Below are positions 16,201 through 24,301 of a stretch of DNA of 24,303 nucleotides, in pieces. How positions within the stretch are numbered: the first letter of the stretch is position 1; each line of letters starts with the position of its first letter. Source of the stretch: Cyanobacteria bacterium UBA8803. GTDB taxonomy: Bacteria > Cyanobacteriota > Cyanobacteriia > Cyanobacteriales > Coleofasciculaceae. The notes under the pieces were generated by a model. It did no database searches and was not told where the DNA came from. It was given only the letters and a program-made list of their open reading frames with translations. Where the stretch lies: positions 2,253 through 26,555 of the forward strand of contig DNXU01000599.1 in assembly GCA_003505715.1 (NCBI GenBank). The letters run 5' to 3'. The position numbers were made by a program, and so were the translations under genes.

Positions 16201-16305
16201 TTGCGATCGCCAACTCCAATTATTTTGCCAGCGCAACATTTCAGTTCTCATCCAGTAGGGTTTAGTAGCCCAGTATATGACAGGTCTGAGCTGCATAAAC
16301 TCCAT
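13249..16305 (-). CDS. Filamentous haemagglutinin-type exoprotein with TPS domain (TpsA-like)
   Basis: 1018 residues. The two-partner secretion domain follows the signal sequence: ANLFHSFSEFNIGEG (97-111), VYFANPNG and NPNGILFG (153-160) are hallmark motifs of the FhaB-type N-terminal domain that docks on a TpsB outer-membrane pore. The rest is a right-handed beta-helix of roughly 20-residue repeats rich in GNGGNI and SL-L. The end (ARGCQARG...DTLWQDLELLG) is typical of cyanobacterial members. The start is uncertain: 16305 gives an unusually long signal region, while M19 (16251) or M23 (16239) would put the hydrophobic core nearer the N-terminus; cleavage is likely after ANAQ (67-70). No TpsB gene is in the window. 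A heptamer tract is expanded within its C-terminal coding part. Confidence 0.92.
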   Translation of the reverse strand: MEFMQLRPVIYWATKPYWMRTEMLRWQNNWSWRSQSINCLTLGSILAGLVLGVADARQLIPLWGSYANAQIVPDNTLGNEPSRLTNDVIAGGATRGANLFHSFSEFNIGEGQQVYFANPNGIQRILSRVTGTSRSEILGTLGVLGNADLFLINPNGILFGPNAQLDLRGAFIASTGNSLVFSNEDSFSTIDPRPPLLTVNVPVGLQIGSSPGDITIQGTAIALRSGRTLGLIGGNVTFAENAVVFNRPGRFEIGGLSDAGTLAISEINNQFFLQFPQGVPRADVSLFEDSQVGVLGIGGDLKVSARNITLNPGSLAIGITAATGTPGRQAGDLVLDATDTIRLSGEPTSSIFNASFPGSQGQPGNIRITAKTVSIADGGVISSDIRGVGNGGNISIQADSLVVSGEDSDGFVSSISSQVGRTGIGDGGKIQVSVRSLTLSGGAQITSNVFGRGNAGNIAIESREQILLDGSSRRGFASGFSSGVGSNSLGQGGSIDVTAPFLSLTNGASLDVRTLGQGNAGNLNVTAGTVLLSGQSDFTAATGGTGNAGAIALTIGDTLTLNQASAIRSNVLANARGDGSNINITTVALQVLGGSSLQTSTAGQGSAGKVAINARDAVVLDGSGNDSVLTGITSQVFPSAIGNGNSIDISTRELSILNRARIDASTRGQGEAGNINIVANQVDLAAGGQLRTITGGVSDAGNIIVMGSDRVTLRGSDSGLFANTEAGSTGKGGTIVLASHRLSLHDRAQISVDSQGSGEGGDIQIRADALTLDTNSAISAQTVSNTGGNLDLNVRDLLLLRQNSTISTTAGTARGNGNGGNIGINAGFIVAVPNENSDITANAFRGNGGNIAITTQGIFGIEFRDRQTPLSDITASSQFGVNGVVTVNTLGIDPVQGAVELPATFSTPPLARGCQARGSQTSSFVNTGRGGIPTNPTDPLMADTLWQDLELLGETEQGATEQPTTNPQQLRTDNSTSTLIEAQGWIVRRDGTVVLTAQPPTVTPNGIEGRGSPSCQPR
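13382..13430. repeat. In-frame degenerate heptamers near the 3' end of the haemagglutinin gene
   Basis: Seven units read in the plus direction (GAGTTGT, CAGTTCT, GAGTTGT, TGCGGGT, TGGTTGT, GGGTTGC, TCCGTTG) encode a polar stretch around TEQPTTNPQQLRTDNSTS on the minus strand, between the conserved LWQDLELLG and the final GWIVRRDGTVVL segment. They act as a variable linker. Confidence 0.6.
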
Positions 16306-16337
16306 AAGTTACCCGCAAAGGATGAATAGTTTAATTG

Positions 16338-16349
16338 CTTGATATCAAG
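16338..16349. promoter_or_regulatory. 12-bp perfect palindrome upstream of the haemagglutinin gene
   Basis: CTTGATATCAAG is a perfect palindrome lying 33 bp upstream of the annotated haemagglutinin start. Its size and place fit a dimeric regulator site, but a single copy is weak evidence. Confidence 0.25.
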
Positions 16350-16391
16350 TCTGGTAAGCACAAGATAGGCAGCACCCTTACCCCAAGATCC

Positions 16392-16416
16392 CTCCTCTCC
16401 CTACTTGGGAGAGGGG
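16392..16416. repeat. Dispersed palindrome CCTCTCCC/GGGAGAGG
   Basis: CCTCTCCC (16394-16401) pairs with GGGAGAGG (16407-16414) around a 5-nt loop, with two more outer pairs. This is a widespread intergenic hairpin type in cyanobacteria. It lies between the pseudogene end and the haemagglutinin gene start, and no T-run follows. The remainder of 16306-16484 shows nothing else I can name. Confidence 0.5.
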
Positions 16417-16484
16417 AGCAAGATACAATACCGATGTTAACGGACATGATATTACCTATCACCACCAATACGGGAGAGGTGCTT

Positions 16485-17342
16485 TTATTTGCTCAACTGC
16501 TGAATTTCTACCACGCTCAAGCCTGTTTTCTGACTAATCGTCTCCACATCCAGTACATCTAATAACTGCCGTGCAATTTCTAACGCTTTTCGCTTTTCAC
16601 CAACCTGTTCTCCTTCCTTCATTCCTTCCTGCCTTGCTTTCAGAATCCCATTACGATTGTCGTGTAAAAACATCTGTCGCTTTTCCAAAATTTCTAATTC
16701 CTTACGACTGAGTTTGCTTTGTTGGGCAACTGTAAAGGCATGTTGAATAGCTGGAATTTCTCCCATCTTAGGGGGAACCGATGTTAATTGATTTGCCGAC
16801 TTCAGAAAGTACAGCCATTTGTCTACTAAACTTTCTACGTCGTTCAGTTCTTTCTTAAATTTGGGCAATTCAACAAATATTAGTTCAATATCATCGCTGT
16901 AGTCGGTTAGGTCATCTTTTTGTTTGAGTCGATAGCGAGAGATAATGCGATCACTACCTGGAAACATTTCAAAATCAGTAATGGTCAAGGCAATCACCGG
17001 ATTCAGTAATGTGTAGTCTTCACCAACACCCAGTTGAATTGAAAACGCTTTGGTCGCATTGTAGAGAACTCGCTTTTCAAATCCCAGCACATTGAGTACC
17101 TACATTTCAATAATTACCGTTGTGCCATCTACCAGGGTGGCTTTAACATCCAAATAAGAATCTTTAATGCCTTTAATTCGCGGTGCCTGGTAGGGGTCAA
17201 GAATTACCAAGTCTTGAATGATATCTTGCTCGTTGTAAACAATGGCATTGAGAAAGCTGATTAAAATATCTTTGCTCTGTTTGGAGCCGAAGATTTTCTT
17301 AAAAGCAAAGTCAGTTTTGGGGTTTATGAAGACAGTAGCCAT
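16485..17342 (-). pseudogene. Rpn-family nuclease, copy B, interrupted by a nonsense codon
   Basis: The frame is continuous for 286 codons and closely similar to copy A at 12297-13148, except that codon 81 is TAG (plus-strand CTA at 17100-17102), where copy A has CAG for the conserved Gln of the E-x-Q nuclease motif. A single C-to-T change explains it. The 80-residue N-terminal piece (MATVFINPKTDFAFKKIFG...VIIEM) would lack the nuclease fold, and a downstream piece could start at a GTG (17088-17090). Other differences are a 12-nt insertion adding MKEG to the charged tail and a different end (EIQQLSK). The absence of further frameshifts or stops suggests recent inactivation, a sequencing error, or readthrough. 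Confidence 0.88.
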
Positions 17343-17386
17343 AGAACTGATAACCTGATAGGCATTAGGCAGAACCTCTATTATTA

Positions 17387-17460
17387 GGGTGTGTTATGCT
17401 GTAGCTCTCCGCACCATTGCCGCTATATATGGGGTTTACCCTGAGTATAGCCGAAGGGTA
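17387..17460. repeat. Remnants of dispersed inverted repeats
   Basis: GGGTGTG (17387-17393) and CGCACC (17410-17415) resemble the ends of a common cyanobacterial palindrome. TACCCT (17437-17442) and AGGGTA (17455-17460) form another short dyad. Both are imperfect and the interval 17343-17480 holds no gene I can support. Confidence 0.35.
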
Positions 17461-17481
17461 GTTGCGTAAGTCCTGATTGAG

Positions 17482-17514
17482 AAAAAAGGTGAGACAACAT
17501 CTGCTGCCTCACCT
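17482..17514 (-). terminator. Rho-independent terminator of the small membrane protein gene
   Basis: On the minus strand AGGTGAG (plus 17508-17514) pairs with CTCACCT (plus 17487-17493), followed by a TTTTT run (plus-strand A run 17482-17486). It lies about 30 bp after the stop of the gene ending at 17545. Confidence 0.8.
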
Positions 17515-17544
17515 GAAATCATCTATTGCAAATTTATGCAATCA

Positions 17545-18009
17545 TCAGGAGGAATCTTTTGCCCGTGCCACTAGTACAGCCAAGATCGGACCCAGCAGAC
17601 CAAAGCACACTCCCAACTTAAACCCAGCCATGCGCTCGTCCAGTGTCACCTTTAAGTGCGTTTGCTCCGGGTTGTGGATGAAGGACTCAATCTTAACTGC
17701 CGCTCTTTCGGAGATTTCTGAATCGGATACGGAAATGAGTTGAATGTTGTTGGCTTGTTGGTTCGCCTGAAGCACAACCCGATACGATATGGTGCGCCCC
17801 GATAAATTTGATCTGACTTCTGCACCTTGTAGTGTTGTCAGGGGTACTGTTTGGATGGGAAACCCCAGCACGGTTTGCCGCACTTGGCACACTCCCACGG
17901 TTGGGGTGCTGCGATCGCAGGTTAGCGATTGTAGTGTGAACCAAGGAACGATGATCCCAACCGCACCCATCCCCAAGAAAAACCTTAAAACGAACACAGA
18001 GTTATTCAT
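17545..18009 (-). CDS. Small membrane protein of unknown function with two TM segments
   Basis: 154 residues from the chosen start. The ATG at 18007-18009 is preferred to the one at 18028-18030 because AAGGAAGAG lies just upstream of it at suitable spacing, and the protein then begins directly with the first hydrophobic segment (VFVLRFFLGMGAVGIIVPWF). A second membrane span lies near the C-terminus (LGVCFGLLGPILAVLVA). Between them is a soluble beta-type region containing TCDRSTPTVGVC and TTLQGAEVRS, which recalls small bacterial PH-like membrane proteins. I recognise the pattern as a conserved hypothetical protein but not a named family. A strong terminator follows. An 11-bp direct repeat (GCGTAAGTCCT) lies on both sides of the gene. 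Confidence 0.75.
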   Translation of the reverse strand: MNNSVFVLRFFLGMGAVGIIVPWFTLQSLTCDRSTPTVGVCQVRQTVLGFPIQTVPLTTLQGAEVRSNLSGRTISYRVVLQANQQANNIQLISVSDSEISERAAVKIESFIHNPEQTHLKVTLDERMAGFKLGVCFGLLGPILAVLVARAKDSS

Positions 18010-18116
18010 GCTCAACTCTTCCTTACGCATTCGATCTTAATTGCGGACACCGTAGGAACTTTATGCACGGGTTCGACACAGGATTGGGGGATCGGGGGGG
18101 CACAAGGCGTAAGTCC

Positions 18117-18188
18117 TATCTGCTAGATCCTAATAATGCCACAATTGCCAAGTCTCAGGGTATCGGTACGATTCGCAATGACGATACC
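18117..18188 (+). pseudogene. Relic of a Calx-beta domain
   Basis: In one plus-strand frame the segment reads YLLDPNNATIAKSQGIGTI followed by RNDD, which is the characteristic last strand pair and NDD end of a Calx-beta domain, as in the exoprotein at 7121 (for example GTGTILNDD). The frame is closed upstream after only a few codons of unrelated sequence and ends at a TAA near 18240. It is not a copy of any of the three Calx-beta domains in this window. A truncated remnant of another large surface-protein gene is the best reading. The rest of 18031-18247 has a G-rich run near 18083-18100 and no clear promoter. Confidence 0.6.
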
Positions 18189-18247
18189 AGGGTTGTTGCG
18201 ATCGCCCCTGATTGGCTTAACATAAATTTAAGATGGCTCTAATTTAG

Positions 18248-18994
18248 GTGAAAAAGTTGAATAAAATAGACTTTAATTATAAATCATCGTTGCTCCAACT
18301 GCAAAGGTTACGCAAAGAATTCACAGAAGGCAGTGCAACAAGGGTCGTCCTCAATGAGATTAACACCTCCTTCGAGCGGGGAGAATTTGTGGTTTTATTA
18401 GGTAATAGCGGGAGCGGCAAAAGCACCCTGTTAAACCTGATTAGTGGCATCGAAAAGCCCACAAGTGGCTCTATTCTAATTAATGACGTGCCGATTACCC
18501 AGCTAAACGAGCGAGAGCGTACACTCCTCCGGCGCGATAATATTGGTTTTGTCTTTCAATTCTTTAACCTAATTCCGACTTTGACGGTTTTAGAGAATGT
18601 CATGCTCCCTCAAGAATTGGCTGGGCGGGAGGGGAAAGAAGTGGAGCAAAAAGCTTTAAATCTCCTCGAAAAGGTCGGGTTGGCTGACCGCTCTCAGGCT
18701 TTCCCCGACAAGCTTTCAGGAGGTCAACAGCAGCGTGTTGCCATTGCTCGTGCCCTCATTCATGACCCAATGCTGGTGTTAGCTGATGAGCCAACGGGTA
18801 ACCTGGATGAAGAAACGGGCGATCGCGTTTTGAAGCTGTTACTCGACCTAACGCGCAGTGCTAACAAAACCTTAATTATGGCAACTCACAATCCCGAAAT
18901 TGCCAAGCTGGCTGACCGGGTTTTGCGCGTTCACGATGGACATCTACAAGAAGAATTAATCAAAACTGAAGGTATGGAGGAGCTTGTAGCTTGA
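18248..18994 (+). CDS. ABC transporter ATP-binding protein (LolD/MacB/AttE type)
   Basis: 248 residues with all nucleotide-binding motifs: Walker [10 protein letters not shown] (52-60), Q-loop Q104, signature LSGGQ (156-160), Walker B MLVLAD with catalytic E181, and H-loop H214. The sequence around [21 protein letters not shown] is typical of ATPases that pair with FtsX/MacB-type permeases, which extrude lipids, lipoproteins, peptides or act as mechanotransmitters instead of importing solutes. The start is GTG at 18248; no closer ATG precedes the ATPase fold. It overlaps the permease gene by 4 bp (translational coupling) and so forms a unit with it. No substrate-binding protein is present, in keeping with export. 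Confidence 0.95.
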   Translation: MKKLNKIDFNYKSSLLQLQRLRKEFTEGSATRVVLNEINTSFERGEFVVLLGNSGSGKSTLLNLISGIEKPTSGSILINDVPITQLNERERTLLRRDNIGFVFQFFNLIPTLTVLENVMLPQELAGREGKEVEQKALNLLEKVGLADRSQAFPDKLSGGQQQRVAIARALIHDPMLVLADEPTGNLDEETGDRVLKLLLDLTRSANKTLIMATHNPEIAKLADRVLRVHDGHLQEELIKTEGMEELVA

Positions 18995-21594
18995 GCGAGC
19001 AACTCAGTTTTAAGAAGCAACCTGCTATCTCCAACCAACCTTTATGGCGGCTGGCATGGCGACGCATCAAGAGACGACCGTTTCAATACGTTCTGTTCAT
19101 CTTGGGAGTGGCGCTAGGTGTCGCCATGATGGTTTCGATCGACCTAGCTAATGGGTCAGCACAACGCGCTTTCGAGCTTTCCACCGATGCGATCGCAGGG
19201 CGCACTACACATCGCATTGAGGCTGTTGCTCCCACAGGGGTGGACGAGGCAATTTATCGTCAGATTCGTCAAGACTTTGGCACTATACCTGCTGCCCCGA
19301 TTGTTGAAGGTTATGCTTTAGCAGAGGAACTCGGCGCACAACCAATGCATCTGGTGGGCATCGATTTTTTTGCTGAACCCCCATTTCGCAACTATTTCAA
19401 CGACAGCGACAACAGCACTCAGGGACAAGCGGGATTCACAACTTTTATCACCGAACCGAATACCGTCATCCTTTCCCAGGATGTAGCCCAGCAATACGGC
19501 GTGACTTCCGGCGATACATTATCCCTCAACTTAGCTGGAGAGCATATTCCCGTGCGTATCGTGGGGTTACTCCAACCCGCCAATGAGGTGACTCGCCGTG
19601 CGTTAAGTAACCTGCTGTTTACAGATATTGCGTCAGCCCAAGAGATTTTGGGAATGCTGGGCCATCTGAGCCATATTGACCTAATTGCTGAAACCGAAGC
19701 CGAACTTGCCTCAATACAAGGTATTTTGCCTTCTGGAGTGAAATTAGCAGCAGCAGAGGCACAGAAGAATGCTGTTAAGCAGATGACGGCAGCATTTCAA
19801 CTGAACCTTACTGCCCTTAGCCTCTTGGCACTGGTGGTTGGCATGTTTCTAATTTACAACACCGTCACCTTCAGCGTAGTGCAAAGACGACCCATCTTCG
19901 GCATTCTGCGCTGCTTGGGCGTAACTCCAGGTCAACTCGGAGTTCTCATCCTGGGTGAATCAGCTGTTTTGAGTCTAGTGGGGTCAGTTCTAGGAGTAGG
20001 GTTGGGAATTGTACTGGGTCGCTCTATTGTGGGATTGATTACCCAAACCATTAATGATTTTTATTTTGTCGTTAGCGTCCAGCAGGTCACGGTTTCCCAA
20101 GCAACGTTAGTAAAAGGCATCGTCATTGGCGTAAGTGCGGCGATTTTGGCCTCCCTGATTCCTGCCTTAGAAGCGATGCGGACTTCACCTCAAGGTACGC
20201 TGCAAAGATCGACATTAGAAAGCAAAGTTCAGCAAATCCTCCCTTGGTTAGTTGTCGCTTGGTGCGTACTTACTCTATTGGGAGTCATCTTGCTGCGGTT
20301 AAATGCAGGGGGTTTGGTTGTTGCCTTTGCCGGATTGTTCGCAATTCTGCTGGGTGCTGCCTTACTCACACCACCTGTGACGGCGTTGTTCATGCAACTG
20401 TTTGTCCCCCTAGGAAATGGTTTGTTTGGGATTCTGGGACGCATGGCTCCTCGGGATATTATTCGCTCGTTGAGTCGAACTTCAGTTGCGATCGCAGCCT
20501 TAATGGTGGCAGTTTCCGTTATTGTGGGTGTTTCCATTATGATCGGCTCGTTCCGAGGCACGGTTGTCGAGTGGCTCGACCAAACTTTACAAGCCGACAT
20601 TTACGTTTCACCTCCCAGCACTACCGCCAATCGGGTTTTAGGGAAGTTAGCTCCCGATGTCGTCGCGGAAATCGAGGCTTGGCAGGGGATTGACCATTTC
20701 GTTACCTACAATGATGCTGAGACGACTGTCAAAGAATTTGACAAACGGGTAAAACTCATCTCTGCGGGTGGAGATGTATCGCAGGGCAAACGCCCTTATG
20801 CTTGGATTCGGGACAAAGGGACAAATCCTTGGCAACAGTTAGATGCAGGCCAAGGCATCATAATTTCCGAAGCTTTGATGCTAAGAGAGAATCTGACGAC
20901 TCCGCCGCAGTCTCTCACTTTAGAGACGGTAGCGGGTTGGCGCAGTTTTCCTGTCCTCGCCGTGTTCTACGACTACTCCTCCGACCAAGGCACGGTTTTA
21001 ATCGACGATGACATATACGTTGATTTGTGGCAGGACAAAAGTATTGGTTCTATAGGGTTGTTTGTAGAGTCAGGGCGATCGGTTGACGAAATTGTCGCAG
21101 CAATCCGAAATCATTTCCAAGGTAGACAGGATTTGCTCGTCCAATCCAATCAAAGCTTACGCAATGGTTCGCTAGAGATTTTTGATCGCACCTTTGCTAT
21201 CACCAATGCCTTGCGTCTCCTGGCTGTGATTGTCGCCTTTATTGGCGTTCTTAGTGCCTTGATGAGCCTGCAATTAGAGCGGACGAGAGAATTGGGAATC
21301 TTGCGAGCAACAGGAATGACTCCGCGCCAGATGTGGTTGCTAACATTGCTGGAAACGGGATTAATGGGTACTACGGCTGGAGTACTAGCCATGCCTTTGG
21401 GCTACGTATTGGCTTGGATTTTAATTTACGTGATTAACGTGCGATCGTTTGGCTGGACGTTGCAGATGCAACTACAGCCCAGCTACTTCTGGCAAGCGTT
21501 GGTTGTTGCTGTTGTCGCAGCACTTTTGGCAGGGATTTATCCTTCAGTGCGTCAGGGCAACACAATCGTTGCTACAGCAATCCGTCAAGAATGA
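18991..21594 (+). CDS. ABC transporter permease with two FtsX domains
   Basis: 867 residues. It begins with TTG at 18991 overlapping the ATPase stop (TTGA). After a cytoplasmic N-terminus a first membrane span (about 36-52) leads to a periplasmic MacB-type core (about 60-260), then a first FtsX domain of three spans (about 270-400), a central hydrophobic block (415-515), a second extracytoplasmic part (520-730) and a second FtsX domain (745-860). The signatures [18 protein letters not shown] and [18 protein letters not shown] are the conserved cytoplasmic coupling loops of FtsX domains. Length and layout match AttF/AttG-like or LolC/E-like double permeases. The next gene encodes an AttH-like protein, which supports the Att-type assignment. 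Confidence 0.93.
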   Translation: MSEQLSFKKQPAISNQPLWRLAWRRIKRRPFQYVLFILGVALGVAMMVSIDLANGSAQRAFELSTDAIAGRTTHRIEAVAPTGVDEAIYRQIRQDFGTIPAAPIVEGYALAEELGAQPMHLVGIDFFAEPPFRNYFNDSDNSTQGQAGFTTFITEPNTVILSQDVAQQYGVTSGDTLSLNLAGEHIPVRIVGLLQPANEVTRRALSNLLFTDIASAQEILGMLGHLSHIDLIAETEAELASIQGILPSGVKLAAAEAQKNAVKQMTAAFQLNLTALSLLALVVGMFLIYNTVTFSVVQRRPIFGILRCLGVTPGQLGVLILGESAVLSLVGSVLGVGLGIVLGRSIVGLITQTINDFYFVVSVQQVTVSQATLVKGIVIGVSAAILASLIPALEAMRTSPQGTLQRSTLESKVQQILPWLVVAWCVLTLLGVILLRLNAGGLVVAFAGLFAILLGAALLTPPVTALFMQLFVPLGNGLFGILGRMAPRDIIRSLSRTSVAIAALMVAVSVIVGVSIMIGSFRGTVVEWLDQTLQADIYVSPPSTTANRVLGKLAPDVVAEIEAWQGIDHFVTYNDAETTVKEFDKRVKLISAGGDVSQGKRPYAWIRDKGTNPWQQLDAGQGIIISEALMLRENLTTPPQSLTLETVAGWRSFPVLAVFYDYSSDQGTVLIDDDIYVDLWQDKSIGSIGLFVESGRSVDEIVAAIRNHFQGRQDLLVQSNQSLRNGSLEIFDRTFAITNALRLLAVIVAFIGVLSALMSLQLERTRELGILRATGMTPRQMWLLTLLETGLMGTTAGVLAMPLGYVLAWILIYVINVRSFGWTLQMQLQPSYFWQALVVAVVAALLAGIYPSVRQGNTIVATAIRQE

Positions 21595-21618
21595 TATGAG
21601 AAGTAGCAGGTAAGATTA

Positions 21619-22794
21619 ATGAAACGATTATTAGCCCTTATTTTCCTAGTTGGTTTACTAGTCGGTAGCATGGCTTTGCTCCTCGTCCACCCGCCGCAGG
21701 TAGCAGAGAAGGGCAGTGCTTCTGTGGCATGGCTTCAGGTTGATAACCATGCCAACTCAGATGGTTTTAAACGGGTTTTTGGCCCAAGCGAAATCGTCTT
21801 CCCTCGTGACTTAGGCGGTCACGAAGATTATCAAACTGAGTGGTGGTATTATACGGGGAATTTGGAATCAACAACTGGTAGTCCCTTTGGATTTCAGCTC
21901 ACAATTTTTCGGCGGGGTTTAACTCCTGTAATTCAACCTGTCAGTACTGATAATCGCTCGGACTGGCGCACTAATCAGGTATATTTCGCCCATTTCACCA
22001 TTAGCGATATTGCCAACAAAGCGTTCTATCCAGCTGAACGCTTTAGCAGAGGAGCAGCAGGATTAGCTGGAGCGCAAGCCGTTCCTTATCGAGTCTGGCT
22101 CCAAGATTGGTCATTCACAGAAATAGCTCCAGGTCAAGTACGGCTCGTTGCTAAAACTGACCAAGTCGCTTTAGATTTGGTTGTTAAGGAAACGTTGCCT
22201 CCTATTTTACAGGGCGATCGCGGCTACAGCGCCAAAAGTTCAGAACCCGGAAATGCCTCTTACTACTACTCGATCGTCCGCCAAGAAACCACCGGAAAAG
22301 TGACAGTAAAAGGAGAAAGCTTTGAGGTCAAAGGCTTAACTTGGAAAGACCATGAATACTCAACCAGCTCTCTCAGTGGTGATGATGTAGGTTGGGACTG
22401 GTTTTCGTTGCAACTCGATAACGATACGGCTCTGATGTTATACCTATTGCGGCGTAAAGATGGCACGATAGAATCCGTCTCTAGCGGCTCTTTCATTACT
22501 GCTGATGGTACGGTAGAACGGTTGAATAAAACTGATTGGCAAGTAGAAGTATTAGATACTTGGAAAAGCCCAACTAGTAAAGCAAAGTATCCAGCTAAGT
22601 GGCGGATTGCCATTCCAAAATTGGAGTTGAATTTGGCAGGACAGTCGTTAATACCCAATCAAGAACTAAACCTTTCTACCACTTACTGGGAAGGTGCAGT
22701 TAACTTCCAAGGTACGCAAGCTGGAAAGCCAGTTCAAGCACAAGGTTATGTTGAAATGACTGGCTACGCCAACACCTTGGCAGACGTTCTTTAA
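21619..22794 (+). CDS. AttH/CrtC-like lipocalin-type protein
   Basis: 391 residues. An N-terminal hydrophobic segment (3-24) acts as a signal peptide or anchor. The body is a double lipocalin-like beta-barrel of the AttH/carotenoid 1,2-hydratase family: QTEWWYYTGNL (72-82), GFQLTIFRRGL (91-101) and WKDHEYSTSSL are recognisable family motifs. Family members include hydroxyneurosporene synthase (CrtC) and AttH, encoded beside ABC transporter genes. Enzymatic hydratase activity is not assured for this subgroup. It starts 24 bp after the permease and is probably exported to the periplasmic side, where it could bind or modify the transported hydrophobic molecule. The P450 gene follows after 35 bp, consistent with one transcript. 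Confidence 0.9.
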   Translation: MKRLLALIFLVGLLVGSMALLLVHPPQVAEKGSASVAWLQVDNHANSDGFKRVFGPSEIVFPRDLGGHEDYQTEWWYYTGNLESTTGSPFGFQLTIFRRGLTPVIQPVSTDNRSDWRTNQVYFAHFTISDIANKAFYPAERFSRGAAGLAGAQAVPYRVWLQDWSFTEIAPGQVRLVAKTDQVALDLVVKETLPPILQGDRGYSAKSSEPGNASYYYSIVRQETTGKVTVKGESFEVKGLTWKDHEYSTSSLSGDDVGWDWFSLQLDNDTALMLYLLRRKDGTIESVSSGSFITADGTVERLNKTDWQVEVLDTWKSPTSKAKYPAKWRIAIPKLELNLAGQSLIPNQELNLSTTYWEGAVNFQGTQAGKPVQAQGYVEMTGYANTLADVL

Positions 22795-22829
22795 CAAAAT
22801 TAAGCAATAGGCAGTAAACTAAAAATCTA

Positions 22830-24179
22830 ATGGTTCAAAACATCCTAACGGCCACAACTCCAGCAGGTAAAACTTATCGCGGCCACTTGCGTGCGATGCG
22901 ACAGGATATGATTGGATACCTGGAGAATTTAGCGCAACAAGGCGACTTCCTCCGCCTCCCACTTGGGCTTGGGTCAGCCTATTTCGTCAATAGTCCCGAC
23001 TTAGTACAAGAAATTCTGCTCAAGCAAGCCAGGAAATTTCAAAAGCCTTTCATTGTTAAATACACAGCCAAAGAGTTTTTCGGCGAAAACGTCTTCACGA
23101 GTGATGGAGAACTTTGGCAAGTATTACGGGCTGTCATTCAACCTGCATTTCATGCTCAGCGGCTCAATGCCTATGCCAGCATCATGGTGGACTACACCAA
23201 GGCCATGATTTCTCAATGGCAACCTGGTCAAGTCATTGACATCCCAAAAGCCATGATGAATCTAACGTTAGGCATTACGACCAAAGCTTTATTTGGTCAA
23301 GATTTACGCGATGATGTAGCAGGTCAGGCAATTATCCGCTTCATTGAACTATTCTCCCAGCGTCTTAGTAGATTTCCTCTGCCAGCTTGGTTGCCCATTC
23401 CTAGTAATTGGGAAATCAAACGACAGATTGCAATAATCGATCGCCACCTCAGTCCGTTGATTGCAGAACGTCATCAGTTCTTTGCAGAACAGGACGATGT
23501 TTTGTCTATGCTGATTCAGGCGCAAGCCGCAGACACGACAGGACTGCTCACGAATCAACAAATCAAAAATGAAGTCCTGAACTTATTTGCTGCTGGCTAT
23601 GAAGTCACAGCGCATACGCTGGCATTTACCTTGTATCTCATCTCTCAACATCCAGAGGTTGAAGCAAGATTGTTTGACGAGATCGATCAAGTTTTAGGTC
23701 AACGAGCGCTCGCGGTTCCCGATTTAGAGCAAATGCCCTACCTAGAAATGGTCTTGAAAGAATCTATGCGCCTGTTGCCTGTCACAACTGTAGTGTCCCG
23801 TAAGGCAACAGAAAAGGTTGTGCTTAAAGGTTACACTCTTCCTAAAAACAGTCTTGTCTTCATTGCGCCATGGACGTTGCATCGTTGCCCAGAGTACTTT
23901 CCTAACCCACTTGGCTTCGACCCAGAACGGTTTCATCCCGATCACAAAGACAAAATTCCCAAGTTTGCCTACCTGCCCTTTTCTGCGGGTCCTCGCATCT
24001 GCACTGGCAATGCCTTCGCAATGATGCAGATGCGAATCAATTTAGCAACGATTTGCCAAGACTATCGGCTAACTGTCACCCCTGAATATCAATTTGAGCC
24101 ATTCCACAGTTTCAATACTCGTCCTAAAAATGGATTACCTATGACTGTTAACTACCGCACACTAGACCTGAAAGGTTAG
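22830..24179 (+). CDS. Cytochrome P450 monooxygenase
   Basis: 449 residues, the usual full length. The heme-binding loop FSAGPRICTG places the thiolate ligand at C391; the ExxR pair is E311/R314 in KESMRLLP; the I-helix oxygen-activation motif is AGYEVT (255-260), in which Val replaces the more usual Thr before the conserved T260. The overall pattern is like the CYP110-type P450s of cyanobacteria that act on fatty acids, alkanes or terpenoids, but the subfamily cannot be fixed by eye. No redox partner gene is in the window. It begins 35 bp after the AttH-like gene and is the last gene of the run, suggesting oxidation of the molecule handled by the exporter. Confidence 0.95.
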   Translation: MVQNILTATTPAGKTYRGHLRAMRQDMIGYLENLAQQGDFLRLPLGLGSAYFVNSPDLVQEILLKQARKFQKPFIVKYTAKEFFGENVFTSDGELWQVLRAVIQPAFHAQRLNAYASIMVDYTKAMISQWQPGQVIDIPKAMMNLTLGITTKALFGQDLRDDVAGQAIIRFIELFSQRLSRFPLPAWLPIPSNWEIKRQIAIIDRHLSPLIAERHQFFAEQDDVLSMLIQAQAADTTGLLTNQQIKNEVLNLFAAGYEVTAHTLAFTLYLISQHPEVEARLFDEIDQVLGQRALAVPDLEQMPYLEMVLKESMRLLPVTTVVSRKATEKVVLKGYTLPKNSLVFIAPWTLHRCPEYFPNPLGFDPERFHPDHKDKIPKFAYLPFSAGPRICTGNAFAMMQMRINLATICQDYRLTVTPEYQFEPFHSFNTRPKNGLPMTVNYRTLDLKG

Positions 24180-24301
24180 TATGGGTTTGAAATTCTGGCA
24201 GTTTCTTCAGGCGGATGGCATTTAGCGATCGCTTTTTCCCCCATTCCGCAAGCAAAGATATTTGATTCGTGAACACGGAGGTTATCTAAAAAAAAGCGAT
24301 C
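24176..24301 (-). mobile_element. Possible 3' remnant of an IS630-type transposase
   Basis: A minus-strand frame open from the right edge to a TAA at 24176-24178 encodes FFLDNLRVHES early on. LDNxRVHxS is the typical surround of the second catalytic Asp in IS630-family DDE transposases. The rest (about 30 residues, with PP and NP spaced roughly as in that family) does not align well, so it would be degraded or coincidental. The frame overlaps the P450 stop by 4 bp. Confidence 0.25.

Noticed and set aside
12297..17342. Composite transposon with Rpn copies as insertion-sequence ends
   Set aside because: No terminal inverted repeats or target duplications were seen at the outer ends, and Rpn-family proteins are not shown to move such units; direct gene copies is the safer description.
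18248..22794. DevBCA-type heterocyst glycolipid exporter
   Set aside because: There is no membrane-fusion (DevB) gene and the permease has two FtsX domains in one 867-residue chain; the AttH-like neighbour fits an Att-type system better.
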